Positions 7,748-16,256 of a stretch of DNA of 29,624 nt are shown in pieces. How positions within the stretch are numbered: the stretch's first letter is position 1; every line of letters starts with the position of its first letter. The stretch is from UKL13-2 sp964417885 (GTDB lineage: Bacteria; Pseudomonadota; Gammaproteobacteria; Burkholderiales; Usitatibacteraceae). Made by a program: the position numbers and the translations under genes. A model generated the notes under the pieces. The model searched no databases and was not told where the DNA came from. It saw only the letters and a list, made by a program, of their open reading frames with translations. The stretch lies in assembly GCA_964417885.1 (NCBI GenBank), contig CAYQKN010000040.1, positions 1 through 29,624 on the forward strand. The letters run 5' to 3'.

Positions 7748-8398
7748 TCAGAAGCGGAAAATCACACCGACCGTATAGGCGTCAGCCTGCAATTCGCCGC
7801 CGGTTGAGTCGTCGCCCAGTTTGCGAAAGCGCTCGACTTCGGCGCGCACGGCGATTTCACGGCTGAGCGCGTATTGCAAACCGAGGCCGTAATGCTGGCC
7901 GGTCTTGTTCTTGCTGCCTTGCGCGAAGCCGAGGCCCACCGTGCCGCTGGAACTGAACGTGGCTTCGGTCTTGGCCTGGATGGCGCCCACCCGGCCGAAA
8001 ACCGAAAACTGCTCGGTCATGGGCGCGGAAAGCACCAAGTCGATACCGAAGCCCTTGGCCTTGTAGTCGGCGTTGACGGTGCCGCCGGTGACTGTGGAGC
8101 GGGTGCCGAAGGTGCCGATGTCGGTATAAAGCAGTTCAACGGCAACATTGGGATTGAACTGGTAACCGCCGGTCACGCGATAGGTCGTGTCTTTTTTGTC
8201 GGCTGATGTAAACACGTTGGTATAGCCCTGCTGGCGCAGGAAATCGTTGACTTCGCCTTCGCTGACGTTGGTGCCTTTGGACTGGCCAATCGACAGACCG
8301 GCGTAGAAGCCTGGAAAGGGGCCGGATTGCTGGGCGTGGACTAGGCTGCTGCCGGCAACGGCGACCGCCGCGGCGAGCAAGGGGATCATTTTTTTCAT
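7748..8398 (-). CDS. Small outer-membrane beta-barrel protein (OmpA/OmpW-like fold)
   Basis: A 216-residue protein with a Sec signal peptide (MKK, hydrophobic core, VHA cleavage near residue 22). The mature protein is made of alternating short strands typical of an eight-stranded barrel: FYAGLSIGQSKG, YRVTGGYQFNPNVAVELLYTD, KGFGIDLVLSA, FSVFGRVGAIQAKTEATF, HYGLGLQYALSREIAVRAEV and a final strand AYTVGVIFRF ending in Phe, the Bam signal. It falls in the general outer_membrane_beta-barrel (OMP_b-brl) group. Whether it forms a pore is unknown. GGAG at proper spacing precedes the ATG at 8398. Convergent with the EamA gene; its upstream region is unusually AT-rich, suggesting a regulated promoter. 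Confidence 0.87.
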   Translation of the reverse strand: MKKMIPLLAAAVAVAGSSLVHAQQSGPFPGFYAGLSIGQSKGTNVSEGEVNDFLRQQGYTNVFTSADKKDTTYRVTGGYQFNPNVAVELLYTDIGTFGTRSTVTGGTVNADYKAKGFGIDLVLSAPMTEQFSVFGRVGAIQAKTEATFSSSGTVGLGFAQGSKNKTGQHYGLGLQYALSREIAVRAEVERFRKLGDDSTGGELQADAYTVGVIFRF

Positions 8399-8631
8399 AT
8401 TGGCTCCGGTTTGTTAATGAGAACGGCTCACTATTTTGAGCGTATCAACAAGGCGGAGTACAAAAAGCGAGAAAGTGACGACTTTAAGTCGAAAAAGCAT
8501 TAAAAAACTATACTTTTAAAGCGGCGGCAAGTCGTGATTGCAGCTGCCCGACATGTTGCGTTAAGGCCGCTGAATTGCCTTGTGTGCGATGAAATGCGCA
8601 CGGCCGCGCGAGCCGACAGACGCGTTGCGCG
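8399..8631. promoter_or_regulatory. AT-rich intergenic region upstream of the outer-membrane protein gene
   Basis: These 233 bp carry no gene. The part from 8399 to about 8530 is clearly richer in A and T than anything nearby. It contains a 13-bp palindrome CGACTTTAAGTCG (8479-8491, one central base), a small GCTCA/TGAGC hairpin (8426-8441) and runs of A. On the minus strand TATAGT occurs within AAAAGTATAGTTTT and could be a -10 element, but no matching -35 is seen. It is the natural place for the outer-membrane protein promoter and regulator sites. The rest, to 8631, is the 3' side of queF and shows nothing distinct. Confidence 0.4.
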
Positions 8632-9156
8632 TCAGCCGCGATCGGTGACGCTTGCTTCGTCGGCGAACTGGCCCAGTTCGACCCGGGGCTGCGGCTGCCA
8701 GCCGCGTGAACGGTGTTCGGCGACGATGGTGGTGAAAATGCCGCCGCGCACCCAGAATTTGGCGGTCAGCCGGGCAAACCGTGGCGCGGTCGCCGCGACC
8801 ACCTGGTCCAGGATTTCGTTGGCCACCGCCTCGTGGAATTTGCCCTCGTTGCGGAACGACCAGATGTACAACTTGAGGCTCTTCAGTTCGACGCAGGCAC
8901 GGTCCGGAATGTAATCCAGGTACAGGGTGGCGAAATCAGGCTGGCCGGTTTTGGGGCACAGGCAGGTGAATTCGGGGATCTGCATGTGGATCACGAAATC
9001 GCGTTTGGGCTGGGGATTGGGAAAAACCTCAAGCGATTTCGCCGGCAATTCGGTCGGTTGATCACCAAGCTGGGTCAGTTTTGCAACCGCATCCTTGTTG
9101 GTCAGTGCTTTAGCGGCGCTTCTTGATGTGGATTCTTTTTTGCGTGGAGGCATCAT
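8632..9156 (-). CDS. queF: NADPH-dependent 7-cyano-7-deazaguanine reductase, short type
   Basis: Reduces the nitrile of preQ0 to the amine of preQ1 in queuosine tRNA modification; cytosolic, tunnelling fold. The 174-residue length matches the unimodular (Bacillus-type) QueF rather than the bimodular form of Escherichia coli (282). Catalytic Cys67 and Asp74 are in FTCLCPKTGQPDFATLYL, and the QueF signature ELKSLKLYIWSFRNEGKFHE follows directly (residues about 90-109). The N-terminal 40 residues are basic and probably flexible. Two adjacent ATGs (9156 and 9153) are possible and neither has a good Shine-Dalgarno; I list the first. No other queuosine genes and no recognisable preQ1 riboswitch are in the window. 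It stands alone, divergent from smc. Confidence 0.95.
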   Translation of the reverse strand: MMPPRKKESTSRSAAKALTNKDAVAKLTQLGDQPTELPAKSLEVFPNPQPKRDFVIHMQIPEFTCLCPKTGQPDFATLYLDYIPDRACVELKSLKLYIWSFRNEGKFHEAVANEILDQVVAATAPRFARLTAKFWVRGGIFTTIVAEHRSRGWQPQPRVELGQFADEASVTDRG

Positions 9157-9420
9157 GAGATTCGTTTGGTTTTGCGAAAACCGTTACGTTAAAATTGCCG
9201 CTATTGTATTTCACGCAACCCGCCCATTGGTCGTCAATGTCGACGTTGGAGCGGGTTTTGTGCAATTTAGACCGAAGCAATCCACTGCCGGGCAATGATG
9301 TGCGCATCATCGTGCAGGTGGCCGTCATCCGTCATCCACGTCCGGTTTGCGGGTTCAGGGCACTGCGGTCGCGTTGCCGCCTTCGCCACGCCATAACAAG
9401 ACAAGAAACAGGAAGAGACA
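9157..9420. promoter_or_regulatory. Divergent queF/smc intergenic region
   Basis: These 264 bp separate queF (minus) from smc (plus) and should contain both promoters. TACAAT on the minus strand (within TGAAATACAATAG, about 50 bases upstream of queF) is a reasonable -10, but no consensus -35 lies 16-18 bp from it. For smc no clear promoter was found. The smc ribosome binding site AGGAAGA ends 4 bases before its GTG at 9421. No RNA gene or small ORF with a convincing start was seen. Confidence 0.4.
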
Positions 9421-12400
9421 GTGCGTTTAACCCATATAAAGCTTGCCGGTTTCAAATCCTTCGTTGATCCGACCACGATTTCAGTCCCAGGCCAGCTGGT
9501 CGGCGTCGTTGGACCCAACGGTTGTGGCAAGTCGAACGTGATCGACGCCGTGCGCTGGGTGCTGGGCGAATCCTCCGCCAAGCACTTGCGCGGCGAAAAA
9601 ATGGAAGACGTGATTTTCAACGGCTCGACCTCGCGCAAGGCGGGTGGCCGGGCAAGCGTTGAACTGGTGTTCGACAATTCACTCGGCCGCATCGGCGGGC
9701 AATGGGGCCAGTACAGCGAAATCTCGGTCAAGCGGGTGCTGACGCGTGACGGCAATTCCGACTACTACATCAACGGTCAGCATGTGCGCCGGCGCGACAT
9801 TACCGACATGTTCCTCGGCACCGGCCTCGGTCCGCGAGCCTACGCCATCATCGAGCAGGGGATGATTTCCCGCGTGATCACGTCCAAGCCCGAAGAGCTG
9901 CGCGTGTTTCTCGAGGAAGTGGCGGGTGTATCGAAGTACCGCGAGCGCCGCCGTGAAACCGAGGCGCGACTGGAGGACTCGAAGGAGAACCTGAATCGCG
10001 TCGCCGATATCCTGTCGGAACTGGACAAGCAGGTCGTCAAGCTCACCGACCAGGCCGCGGTCGCCGCCAGGTATCACGAGTACAACAACGAGCTCAAGCT
10101 GAACGAAAACCTGTGGGCCTACACCAAGCAGCGCGAGGTGAAGGCCTCGCGCGACCGGTATGCCGCCGAAATCGTCAAGACCGAAACCGGCTTTGAGGGC
10201 GAGACCGCGAAGCTGCGCGAGGTCGAGGCGGAGCTCGACAAGCTGCGCCAGGATCACTACACCGAGACCGACCAGCTGACCGCCGCGCAGGCGGGCATGT
10301 TCGAGGCCAACACGACGGTGGTGCAACTCGAACAGGAAATCAATTACCTGGGCGACAACCGCCGCCGGCTGGTGGCGCAGATTGACGCGCTGGCGCAGCA
10401 GATCGGTGAAGTCGAAACCAACCGGGAATCGACGGCGACCGAACTCGAGCGCTGGCATCGCGAACTGGCCAGCGGCATTGACCGTGTCGCCGAGGCGCGC
10501 GAGCGCGCCGAGGTAGTGCGCGGCGAGGTGCCGACCTTCGAGGAGAAGCTGAAGGAGGCTGCCGTCACCACCCGCACGGTGGAGAACGAAGTGCGCGCCG
10601 CCGAGCAGGGCCAAGCGCTGGAAGAAGCGCGTGAATCGAACGCGCTGAAGATTCTTTCCCAGCTGGAACAGCGCAAAAACCGCCTGACCACCGAAAACAT
10701 GAATCTGGTGGTGCCCGAACCCGACGCGCTGGCACAGGTCGAGGGCGAGCGCGCCGAAGTGCAGGAACTGGTGCTGCAGCTGGAAGAAAAAATGGCCGCG
10801 GCCGACCAGCAGCTGGTCGAACTCGAGATGCAGCGCAAGAAGTCGGTCGACGCCATCGGCGACGCGACCCGCGAACTGGCCCGGATCGAGGCCGCCTTGT
10901 TGGCGCTGCAGAACCAGCAGGCGCGGCTGGACAACAACAACCGGCTGGCGATGTGGCTGTCGAAGTACCAGCTCGACAATGCGCCGCGCCTCTGGCAGGC
11001 GATCAAGATCCGTGAAGGCTGGGAGGACGCGCTGGAATCGGCGCTGGGCCTCAAGCTGAATGCGATCAAGCTTGCCGACCGAAGCGTGATCGGACGGGTG
11101 GCGGGCGACCCGCCACCGGGCAGTGTTTCGCTGTACTTCGAGAATGGCAGCGCATCGCCGGCCGCGGCGCCGGGCTTCACGCTGCTGGCGGACTGGGTGA
11201 CGGCGGAAAATCCGGCGGTGTTGCCGTTCGTGCGTGAGTGCCTTGCCAATGTATTCGTGCTGGAAAACGAAGCCGATGCCGCAGCGAGGATGTCCGCCTT
11301 GCCGTTCGGCGCGGTAATGGTCACTGCCAGCGGCCACCTCTACAGCCAGCATGGGCTGGTGTTTCACGGTCCGCAGTCAGAACTGCACGGCGTGCTTCAG
11401 CGCCAGCGCGAGATCGAGTCGTTGAAGGTCGCGTTGCCGGGCAAGATCGAAGCCCGGCATCTGCTGGAAGCGCAGCAGAAGGAAAGCGAAAGCCGGCTGG
11501 CCGACACCCAGGAGGCGTTGCGTGACTTGCGCAACCGCATCCAGGAAACCAAGAATCGCGAGCACGCGCTGCAGATGGAGGCACTGAAACTGTCGCAAGC
11601 GGTGGCGCAGGCCGAATCGCGCCGCGGTGCGATTCGCGAGGAACTGGCCGGCATCGATGCCGAGATCGAGAAGGAACGCGCCGAGATGGCGGAGGCCCAG
11701 GCGCGGCTGGAAGAGGGCGGCAACCGTATCAGCGAGATGACCGATCGGCTGATGGAGTTCGAGCAGGCCCAGCATGCGGCCGAGCGCGCGCTGGCCGATG
11801 CCCGCGAGCGCGTCAGCGGCGCGGACCGTGCGGCGCAGGAAGCAAACTACTTTGAGCGGTCCTGCCACGACAAGATCAAGTCGCTGACCGAAATGGTGGC
11901 CCAGCTGGCAAAACGCGCCGAGGCCGTGTCGCTGTCGCGTGCCGCGCTGGCTAGCGAACTGGAAAACCTGCAGGAGGGCAACATCCGCGAGCGGCTGCAG
12001 GCCGCGCTGGAATTGCGCGCCGAGCGCGAAAAGGCGCTGGCCGCCGCCCGCGAGGCGATGGAGTCGGCAACCGGCCGGCTGAAAGGGCTCGAGGAGCGGA
12101 AATCGGCCATCGAGCACAGCCTGCAGCCGCTGCGCGACCGCATTACCGATTTGCGCATGAAGGAGCAGGAAGCGCGGATCAACGAGGAAAATTACAGCCT
12201 GCAGCTGGCCGAGTCGGGTGCCAACCTCGAGGAACTGGCCGAGATGGTGGAGAAGAAGGCGCGCTCCACCGCTTACCAGTCGGAGATCAACCGCCTCAAT
12301 GCCGCCATTGCCGAACTCGGCGCGGTCAACCTGGCGGCACTGGCGGAACTGGAGCAGGCGTCGGAACGCAAGGCATTCCTCGATGCGCAATCGCAGGACC

Positions 12401-12948
12401 TGAACGAGGCGGTGGCCACGCTGGAGGCCGCCATCAAGCGCATTGATCGCGAGACCCGCGACCTGCTGCAGACCACATTTGACATCGTCAACCGTCATTT
12501 CATGGAGCTGTTCCCGTCGCTGTTCGGCGGCGGCAACGCGTATCTGCGGCTGACCGGCGACGAAATCCTCGACGCGGGGCTGCAGGTGTTCGCGCAGCCT
12601 CCCGGCAAGAAAAACCAGTCGATCCAGCTGCTGTCGGGCGGCGAGAAGGCGCTGACGGCGCTGTCGCTGGTGTTCTCGCTGTTCCGTCTCAACCCCGCGC
12701 CGTTCTGTCTGCTCGATGAGGTCGATGCGCCGCTGGATGATTCCAACACCGATCGCTTCTGCGAACTGGTGAAAAAGATGTCGGCCTCGACCCAGTTCCT
12801 GTTCATCACCCACAACAAGGTGACGATGGAAATGGCCGAGCAGCTGGTCGGTGTGACCATGAATGAACCAGGCGTGTCGCGCATCGTCGAAGTGGATATC
12901 CACGCGGCGAAGAAATTTGCCGCGGCGCCGGTGCCGGTAGCAGCATGA
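9421..12948 (+). CDS. smc: Chromosome segregation and condensation ATPase SMC
   Basis: SMC forms, with ScpA and ScpB, the condensin ring that organises the nucleoid. At 1175 residues it has the normal length and order of parts: an N-terminal ATPase lobe with Walker A GPNGCGKSN (32-40), a long coiled coil to about 500, a hinge at about 515-660 beginning WLSKYQLDNAPRLWQAIKI and including GDPPPGSVSLYFENG, a returning coiled coil to about 1010, then the C-terminal lobe with signature LSGGEK (1071-1076) and Walker B CLLDEVDAPLDD (Asp1099, Glu1100 catalytic). GTG start with a good AGGAAGA site; the protein begins MRLTHIKLAGFKSFVDPTTI as in all SMCs. It heads the plus-strand run smc-zipA-ligA, an order seen in beta- and gammaproteobacteria. 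scpA and scpB are not in the window. Confidence 0.98.
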   Translation: MRLTHIKLAGFKSFVDPTTISVPGQLVGVVGPNGCGKSNVIDAVRWVLGESSAKHLRGEKMEDVIFNGSTSRKAGGRASVELVFDNSLGRIGGQWGQYSEISVKRVLTRDGNSDYYINGQHVRRRDITDMFLGTGLGPRAYAIIEQGMISRVITSKPEELRVFLEEVAGVSKYRERRRETEARLEDSKENLNRVADILSELDKQVVKLTDQAAVAARYHEYNNELKLNENLWAYTKQREVKASRDRYAAEIVKTETGFEGETAKLREVEAELDKLRQDHYTETDQLTAAQAGMFEANTTVVQLEQEINYLGDNRRRLVAQIDALAQQIGEVETNRESTATELERWHRELASGIDRVAEARERAEVVRGEVPTFEEKLKEAAVTTRTVENEVRAAEQGQALEEARESNALKILSQLEQRKNRLTTENMNLVVPEPDALAQVEGERAEVQELVLQLEEKMAAADQQLVELEMQRKKSVDAIGDATRELARIEAALLALQNQQARLDNNNRLAMWLSKYQLDNAPRLWQAIKIREGWEDALESALGLKLNAIKLADRSVIGRVAGDPPPGSVSLYFENGSASPAAAPGFTLLADWVTAENPAVLPFVRECLANVFVLENEADAAARMSALPFGAVMVTASGHLYSQHGLVFHGPQSELHGVLQRQREIESLKVALPGKIEARHLLEAQQKESESRLADTQEALRDLRNRIQETKNREHALQMEALKLSQAVAQAESRRGAIREELAGIDAEIEKERAEMAEAQARLEEGGNRISEMTDRLMEFEQAQHAAERALADARERVSGADRAAQEANYFERSCHDKIKSLTEMVAQLAKRAEAVSLSRAALASELENLQEGNIRERLQAALELRAEREKALAAAREAMESATGRLKGLEERKSAIEHSLQPLRDRITDLRMKEQEARINEENYSLQLAESGANLEELAEMVEKKARSTAYQSEINRLNAAIAELGAVNLAALAELEQASERKAFLDAQSQDLNEAVATLEAAIKRIDRETRDLLQTTFDIVNRHFMELFPSLFGGGNAYLRLTGDEILDAGLQVFAQPPGKKNQSIQLLSGGEKALTALSLVFSLFRLNPAPFCLLDEVDAPLDDSNTDRFCELVKKMSASTQFLFITHNKVTMEMAEQLVGVTMNEPGVSRIVEVDIHAAKKFAAAPVPVAA

Positions 12949-12968
12949 TTGAGGCAAACTCCAGCGCC

Positions 12969-13008
12969 GGCGCGCCTTTCCGGGCGATAACGGCTGGAAA
13001 GCCGCGCC
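12969..13008. terminator. Imperfect 13-bp stem-loop after smc
   Basis: GGCGCGCCTTTCC (12969-12981) pairs with GGAAAGCCGCGCC (12996-13008) with one mismatch and a 14-nt loop, 20 bp after the smc stop, in the 161-bp space before zipA. No U-run follows. It could attenuate read-through from smc into zipA-ligA or merely stabilise the smc mRNA. Confidence 0.35.
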
Positions 13009-13109
13009 AGTGCTAGTGCTTTACGTTTGGCTCGACCGCATTGCCGTACTTCCTGCGCAGCCGTTGCGGGAATTTCCCATGCATGCCTTCCAGAATCGGA
13101 AAACAGCCA

Positions 13110-14204
13110 ATGATCAGTGATTTCCAGATGGCGTTGGGTGGCGCCGCGATCGTCGTCATCGTCGCCGTCATCATTTACAACCGCTGGCAGGAATCGAAGT
13201 ACAAGAAACGCTATGAGCGCGCGTTCAGCGCCGACCACCCGGATGTGCTGTTTGACGGTGACCGGGTGGAGCCGAAACTCGGCGACATGCCCGGCGCGCG
13301 TCCGGTGGACGATATCGAGGAGGGCATGTTTGCACCGATTGTGCCGGCGCCGATTACCCCGCGCGACGCGGATGGCGGATCGGGTGCGGCGATCAACGCG
13401 GAGATCGACACCGTGGCGCTGGTGCTGGCCGATGCGCCGATGCTGCCGGACCAGTTCTGGCCGGTGGTGGAACAGTCGCGCAAGGTATCGCGCCGCGTGC
13501 TGTGGGAAGGACTGGTCGGCGGGCTGTGGCAACCGATCGACGATAACATCGACGATGACCGCGGCTATCGCGAGCTGCGGGCCGGGCTGCAACTGGCCAG
13601 CCGCAGCGGGCCGGTCGATGGCGGCACGCTGGCGCTGTTCAACGAGATGATGGCGGCGTTTGCCCAGGGCATTGGCGCCGTTTCGCAGCGCGAGGACATC
13701 AATCTCGCGACCGCGCGCGCTCGCTCGGTGGATGCCTTCTGTGCCGACACCGACATCGAGATTGCCGTCAACATCATCGGCAAGAGCGGCGTGACCTTCG
13801 CCTCGACCAAGGTGCGCGGTCTGGCGGAATCCAACGGCATGGTGGCGGCGGAATCCGGCGAATACCTGCTGCGCGATGAACTGGGCAATACCCTGTTCAT
13901 GCTGCGCAACATGGCGGCCGCGGAGCCGCCGGGCATCAAGCACGCCGGCGCCTACCTCACCGGGCTCAGTTTCGCCCTCGATGTGCCGCGCACGCCGCGT
14001 CCGGACAAGGTGTTTGAACAGATGATGCAGCTCACCATGCGCTTCGCCGATGCGCTGCATGGCGAAATCGTCGACGACAACCGCGCGCTGCTGACCGCCA
14101 ACGGCCGCAAGGTCATTGCCGAGACCATCTCGCAGATTGCCGCCACCATGGCCGCGCGCAACGTCGTGCCGGGCGGCTCGGCCGCCATGCGCCTCTATTC
14201 CTGA
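13110..14204 (+). CDS. zipA: Cell division protein ZipA (divergent betaproteobacterial form)
   Basis: A bitopic inner-membrane protein of 364 residues: one N-terminal membrane helix (about 7-23, MALGGAAIVVIVAVIIYNRW), a basic juxtamembrane stretch (QESKYKKRYERAF), a linker rich in Asp, Pro and Gly to about residue 95, and a C-terminal globular domain of about 250 residues that should be the FtsZ-binding ZipA domain. ZipA tethers FtsZ to the membrane. The assignment rests as much on position between smc and ligA and on topology as on sequence, because this domain is poorly conserved outside gammaproteobacteria. I chose the ATG at 13110 since it places the membrane helix at the very N-terminus; a longer frame opens at 13041. 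Its stop lies 3 bp before ligA. Confidence 0.85.
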   Translation: MISDFQMALGGAAIVVIVAVIIYNRWQESKYKKRYERAFSADHPDVLFDGDRVEPKLGDMPGARPVDDIEEGMFAPIVPAPITPRDADGGSGAAINAEIDTVALVLADAPMLPDQFWPVVEQSRKVSRRVLWEGLVGGLWQPIDDNIDDDRGYRELRAGLQLASRSGPVDGGTLALFNEMMAAFAQGIGAVSQREDINLATARARSVDAFCADTDIEIAVNIIGKSGVTFASTKVRGLAESNGMVAAESGEYLLRDELGNTLFMLRNMAAAEPPGIKHAGAYLTGLSFALDVPRTPRPDKVFEQMMQLTMRFADALHGEIVDDNRALLTANGRKVIAETISQIAATMAARNVVPGGSAAMRLYS

Positions 14205-14207
14205 TCC

Positions 14208-16241
14208 GTGGTGCCGGCCAGCCCGTCGATCGTTGCCCGCGCAGCCCAGCTGCGCCGCGAACTCGAGCAGCACAACTATAACTATTACGTGCTGGATGAG
14301 CCGACGATTGCCGATGCCGAATGGGACCGGCTCTTTCATGAGCTGGTCGCGCTTGAGACCGCGCATCCGGAACTGCTGACCGCCGATTCGCCGACCCAGC
14401 GGGTGGGGAGCAAGCCGCTGGCGGCCTTTGCCTCGGTCACCCACCGGGTGCCGATGCTGTCGCTCGGCAATGCGTTCAGCGATGACGATATCGACAACTT
14501 CGACCGGCGCTGCCGCGAGGCACTCGATGCGGCGGAAATCGAGTATTGCTGCGAACCGAAATTCGACGGACTCGCCATCAGCCTGACTTACGAGCAGGGT
14601 TCGTTCGTGCAGGGGGCGACGCGCGGAGACGGCGCTGTCGGCGAGGACGTGACACAGAATCTGCGCACGGTGCGCGCCATACCGCTGACCATCGACAGCC
14701 CGGCGGCGCGACTGGAAGTGCGCGGCGAGGTGCTGATGATGCGCAAGGACTTTGAACGGCTGAACGCACGTCAGGCGGCGCGTGGCGAAAAACTGTTCGT
14801 CAACCCGCGCAATGCGTCGGCCGGATCGCTGCGCCAGCTCGATCCCCGCCTGACCGCGGAGCGTCCGCTGACCTTCTTTGCCTATGGTGTCGGTGAAGTC
14901 GAGGGCGTCGCGCAACCGGCCACCCATGCCGCCCTGCTCGACTGGCTGGCCAGCCTGCGATTCCCGGTTGCGGCGCAACGCCGCGTGGTGCGTGGCGCAC
15001 AGGGTCTGAAGGATTACTATCGTGACATCGGCGCACAGCGGCCGCAGTTGCCGTTCGATATCGACGGCGTGGTCTACAAGGTCAACCGCTTTTCGCAACA
15101 GCAGTCGCTGGGGTTTGTCTCGCGCGCGCCGCGATTCGCCATCGCGCACAAGTTTCCGGCTGAAGAAGCCACCACCGTCCTGCTCGGCATTGACGTGCAG
15201 GTGGGACGCACCGGCGCCATCACGCCGGTGGCCAGGCTGCAGCCGGTTTTTGTCGGCGGCACCACGGTATCCAATGCCACGCTTCACAACGAGGACGAGT
15301 TGCGCCGCAAGGACCTGAAAATCGGCGATACGGTGGTGGTGCGCCGCGCTGGCGACGTGATTCCCGAGGTGGCCGCGGTGATACACAGCCTGCGGCCGGC
15401 AGACGCGCGCGAGTTCGTCATGCCGGTTGCCTGCCCCGAATGCGGGTCGGCGATCGTGCGGCTGGAAGGCGAGGCCGTGGCGCGCTGCACCGGCGGATTG
15501 ATCTGCCCGGCGCAACGCAAGCAGGCACTGTTGCACTTCGCGCAGCGCCGCGCCGTGGATATCGAGGGTCTCGGCGACAAGCTGGTCGAACAGCTGGTCG
15601 ATGGCGACATCGTCCACACCGCGGCTGACCTGTATCGGCTGGGCGTCGCATCTTTGGCGAATCTGGAACGGATGGCGGAGAAGTCGGCCGTCAACCTGGT
15701 CGCCGCGATCGAACACAGCAAGCGCACCACGCTGCCGCGGTTTCTGTTCGGCCTCGGCATCCGGCACGTCGGCGAGGCCACGGCGCGCGATCTTGCGCGT
15801 CACTTCGGCAAGCTGGACGCGATCATGGATGCGAGCATTGAGCAGTTGCTGGAGGTGAACGATGTCGGGCCGGTGGTGGCGCAGAGCCTGCGCCGGTTTT
15901 TTGACCAGCCGCATAACCGCGAAGTGATCGAGCAGCTTCGCGCCTGCGGCGTACATTGGGACGAAGTCGAGCCGGCACGCACTGCCACCCCGTCTGCCGG
16001 CGCATTGGCCGGCCGGACGGTGGTGCTGACCGGGACGCTGAGCGGCATGTCACGCGACCTCGCCAAGGAGAAACTGGAGGCGGCCGGGGCGAAGGTATCC
16101 GGCAGCGTGTCGAAAAAAACCGACTTCGTGATTGCCGGCGCCGAGGCCGGGAGTAAACTCGACAAGGCCCGCGAACTTGGCGTTGCCGTACTCGATGAAC
16201 AACAATTTCTGGCCCTGCTGCAGGACACGCAGGGCGAATAA
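14208..16241 (+). CDS. ligA: NAD+-dependent DNA ligase LigA
   Basis: Seals nicks in duplex DNA during replication and repair, using NAD+. At 677 residues it is of normal length. In order: domain Ia (about 1-70, with HNYNYYVLDEPTIADAEWD), the adenylation domain with catalytic Lys118 in CEPKFDGLAISL, the OB domain (about 315-400, VGRTGAITPVARLQPVFVGG), a four-Cys zinc finger (CPECGS...CTGGLICPAQ, about 407-433), the HhH domain (with LFGLGIRHVGEATARDLA) and a C-terminal BRCT domain (about 598-677, with GRTVVLTGTLSGMSRD). The start is GTG at 14208 (a second GTG follows at once), 3 bp after zipA, with no Shine-Dalgarno of its own, so translational coupling is likely. Confidence 0.98.
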   Translation: MVPASPSIVARAAQLRRELEQHNYNYYVLDEPTIADAEWDRLFHELVALETAHPELLTADSPTQRVGSKPLAAFASVTHRVPMLSLGNAFSDDDIDNFDRRCREALDAAEIEYCCEPKFDGLAISLTYEQGSFVQGATRGDGAVGEDVTQNLRTVRAIPLTIDSPAARLEVRGEVLMMRKDFERLNARQAARGEKLFVNPRNASAGSLRQLDPRLTAERPLTFFAYGVGEVEGVAQPATHAALLDWLASLRFPVAAQRRVVRGAQGLKDYYRDIGAQRPQLPFDIDGVVYKVNRFSQQQSLGFVSRAPRFAIAHKFPAEEATTVLLGIDVQVGRTGAITPVARLQPVFVGGTTVSNATLHNEDELRRKDLKIGDTVVVRRAGDVIPEVAAVIHSLRPADAREFVMPVACPECGSAIVRLEGEAVARCTGGLICPAQRKQALLHFAQRRAVDIEGLGDKLVEQLVDGDIVHTAADLYRLGVASLANLERMAEKSAVNLVAAIEHSKRTTLPRFLFGLGIRHVGEATARDLARHFGKLDAIMDASIEQLLEVNDVGPVVAQSLRRFFDQPHNREVIEQLRACGVHWDEVEPARTATPSAGALAGRTVVLTGTLSGMSRDLAKEKLEAAGAKVSGSVSKKTDFVIAGAEAGSKLDKARELGVAVLDEQQFLALLQDTQGE

Positions 16242-16256
16242 CGCTCCCGGGATCCA

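Noticed and set aside
9157..9300. Possible preQ1 riboswitch upstream of queF
   Set aside because: No preQ1-I or preQ1-II core with a pseudoknot near the ribosome binding site could be recognised.
9679..12957. Two long minus-strand open frames (562 and 526 codons) opposite smc
   Set aside because: They result from the coiled-coil codon pattern of smc read backwards; no start signals or domains.
13041..13109. N-terminal extension of zipA
   Set aside because: It would put 23 polar, basic residues before the membrane anchor, contrary to ZipA topology, and lacks a better ribosome binding site.
12495..15956. A 1153-codon open frame on the minus strand opposite smc, zipA and ligA
   Set aside because: It is the antisense shadow of three firmly identified genes in GC-rich DNA; the translation is rich in Arg, His and Gln with no recognisable domain.
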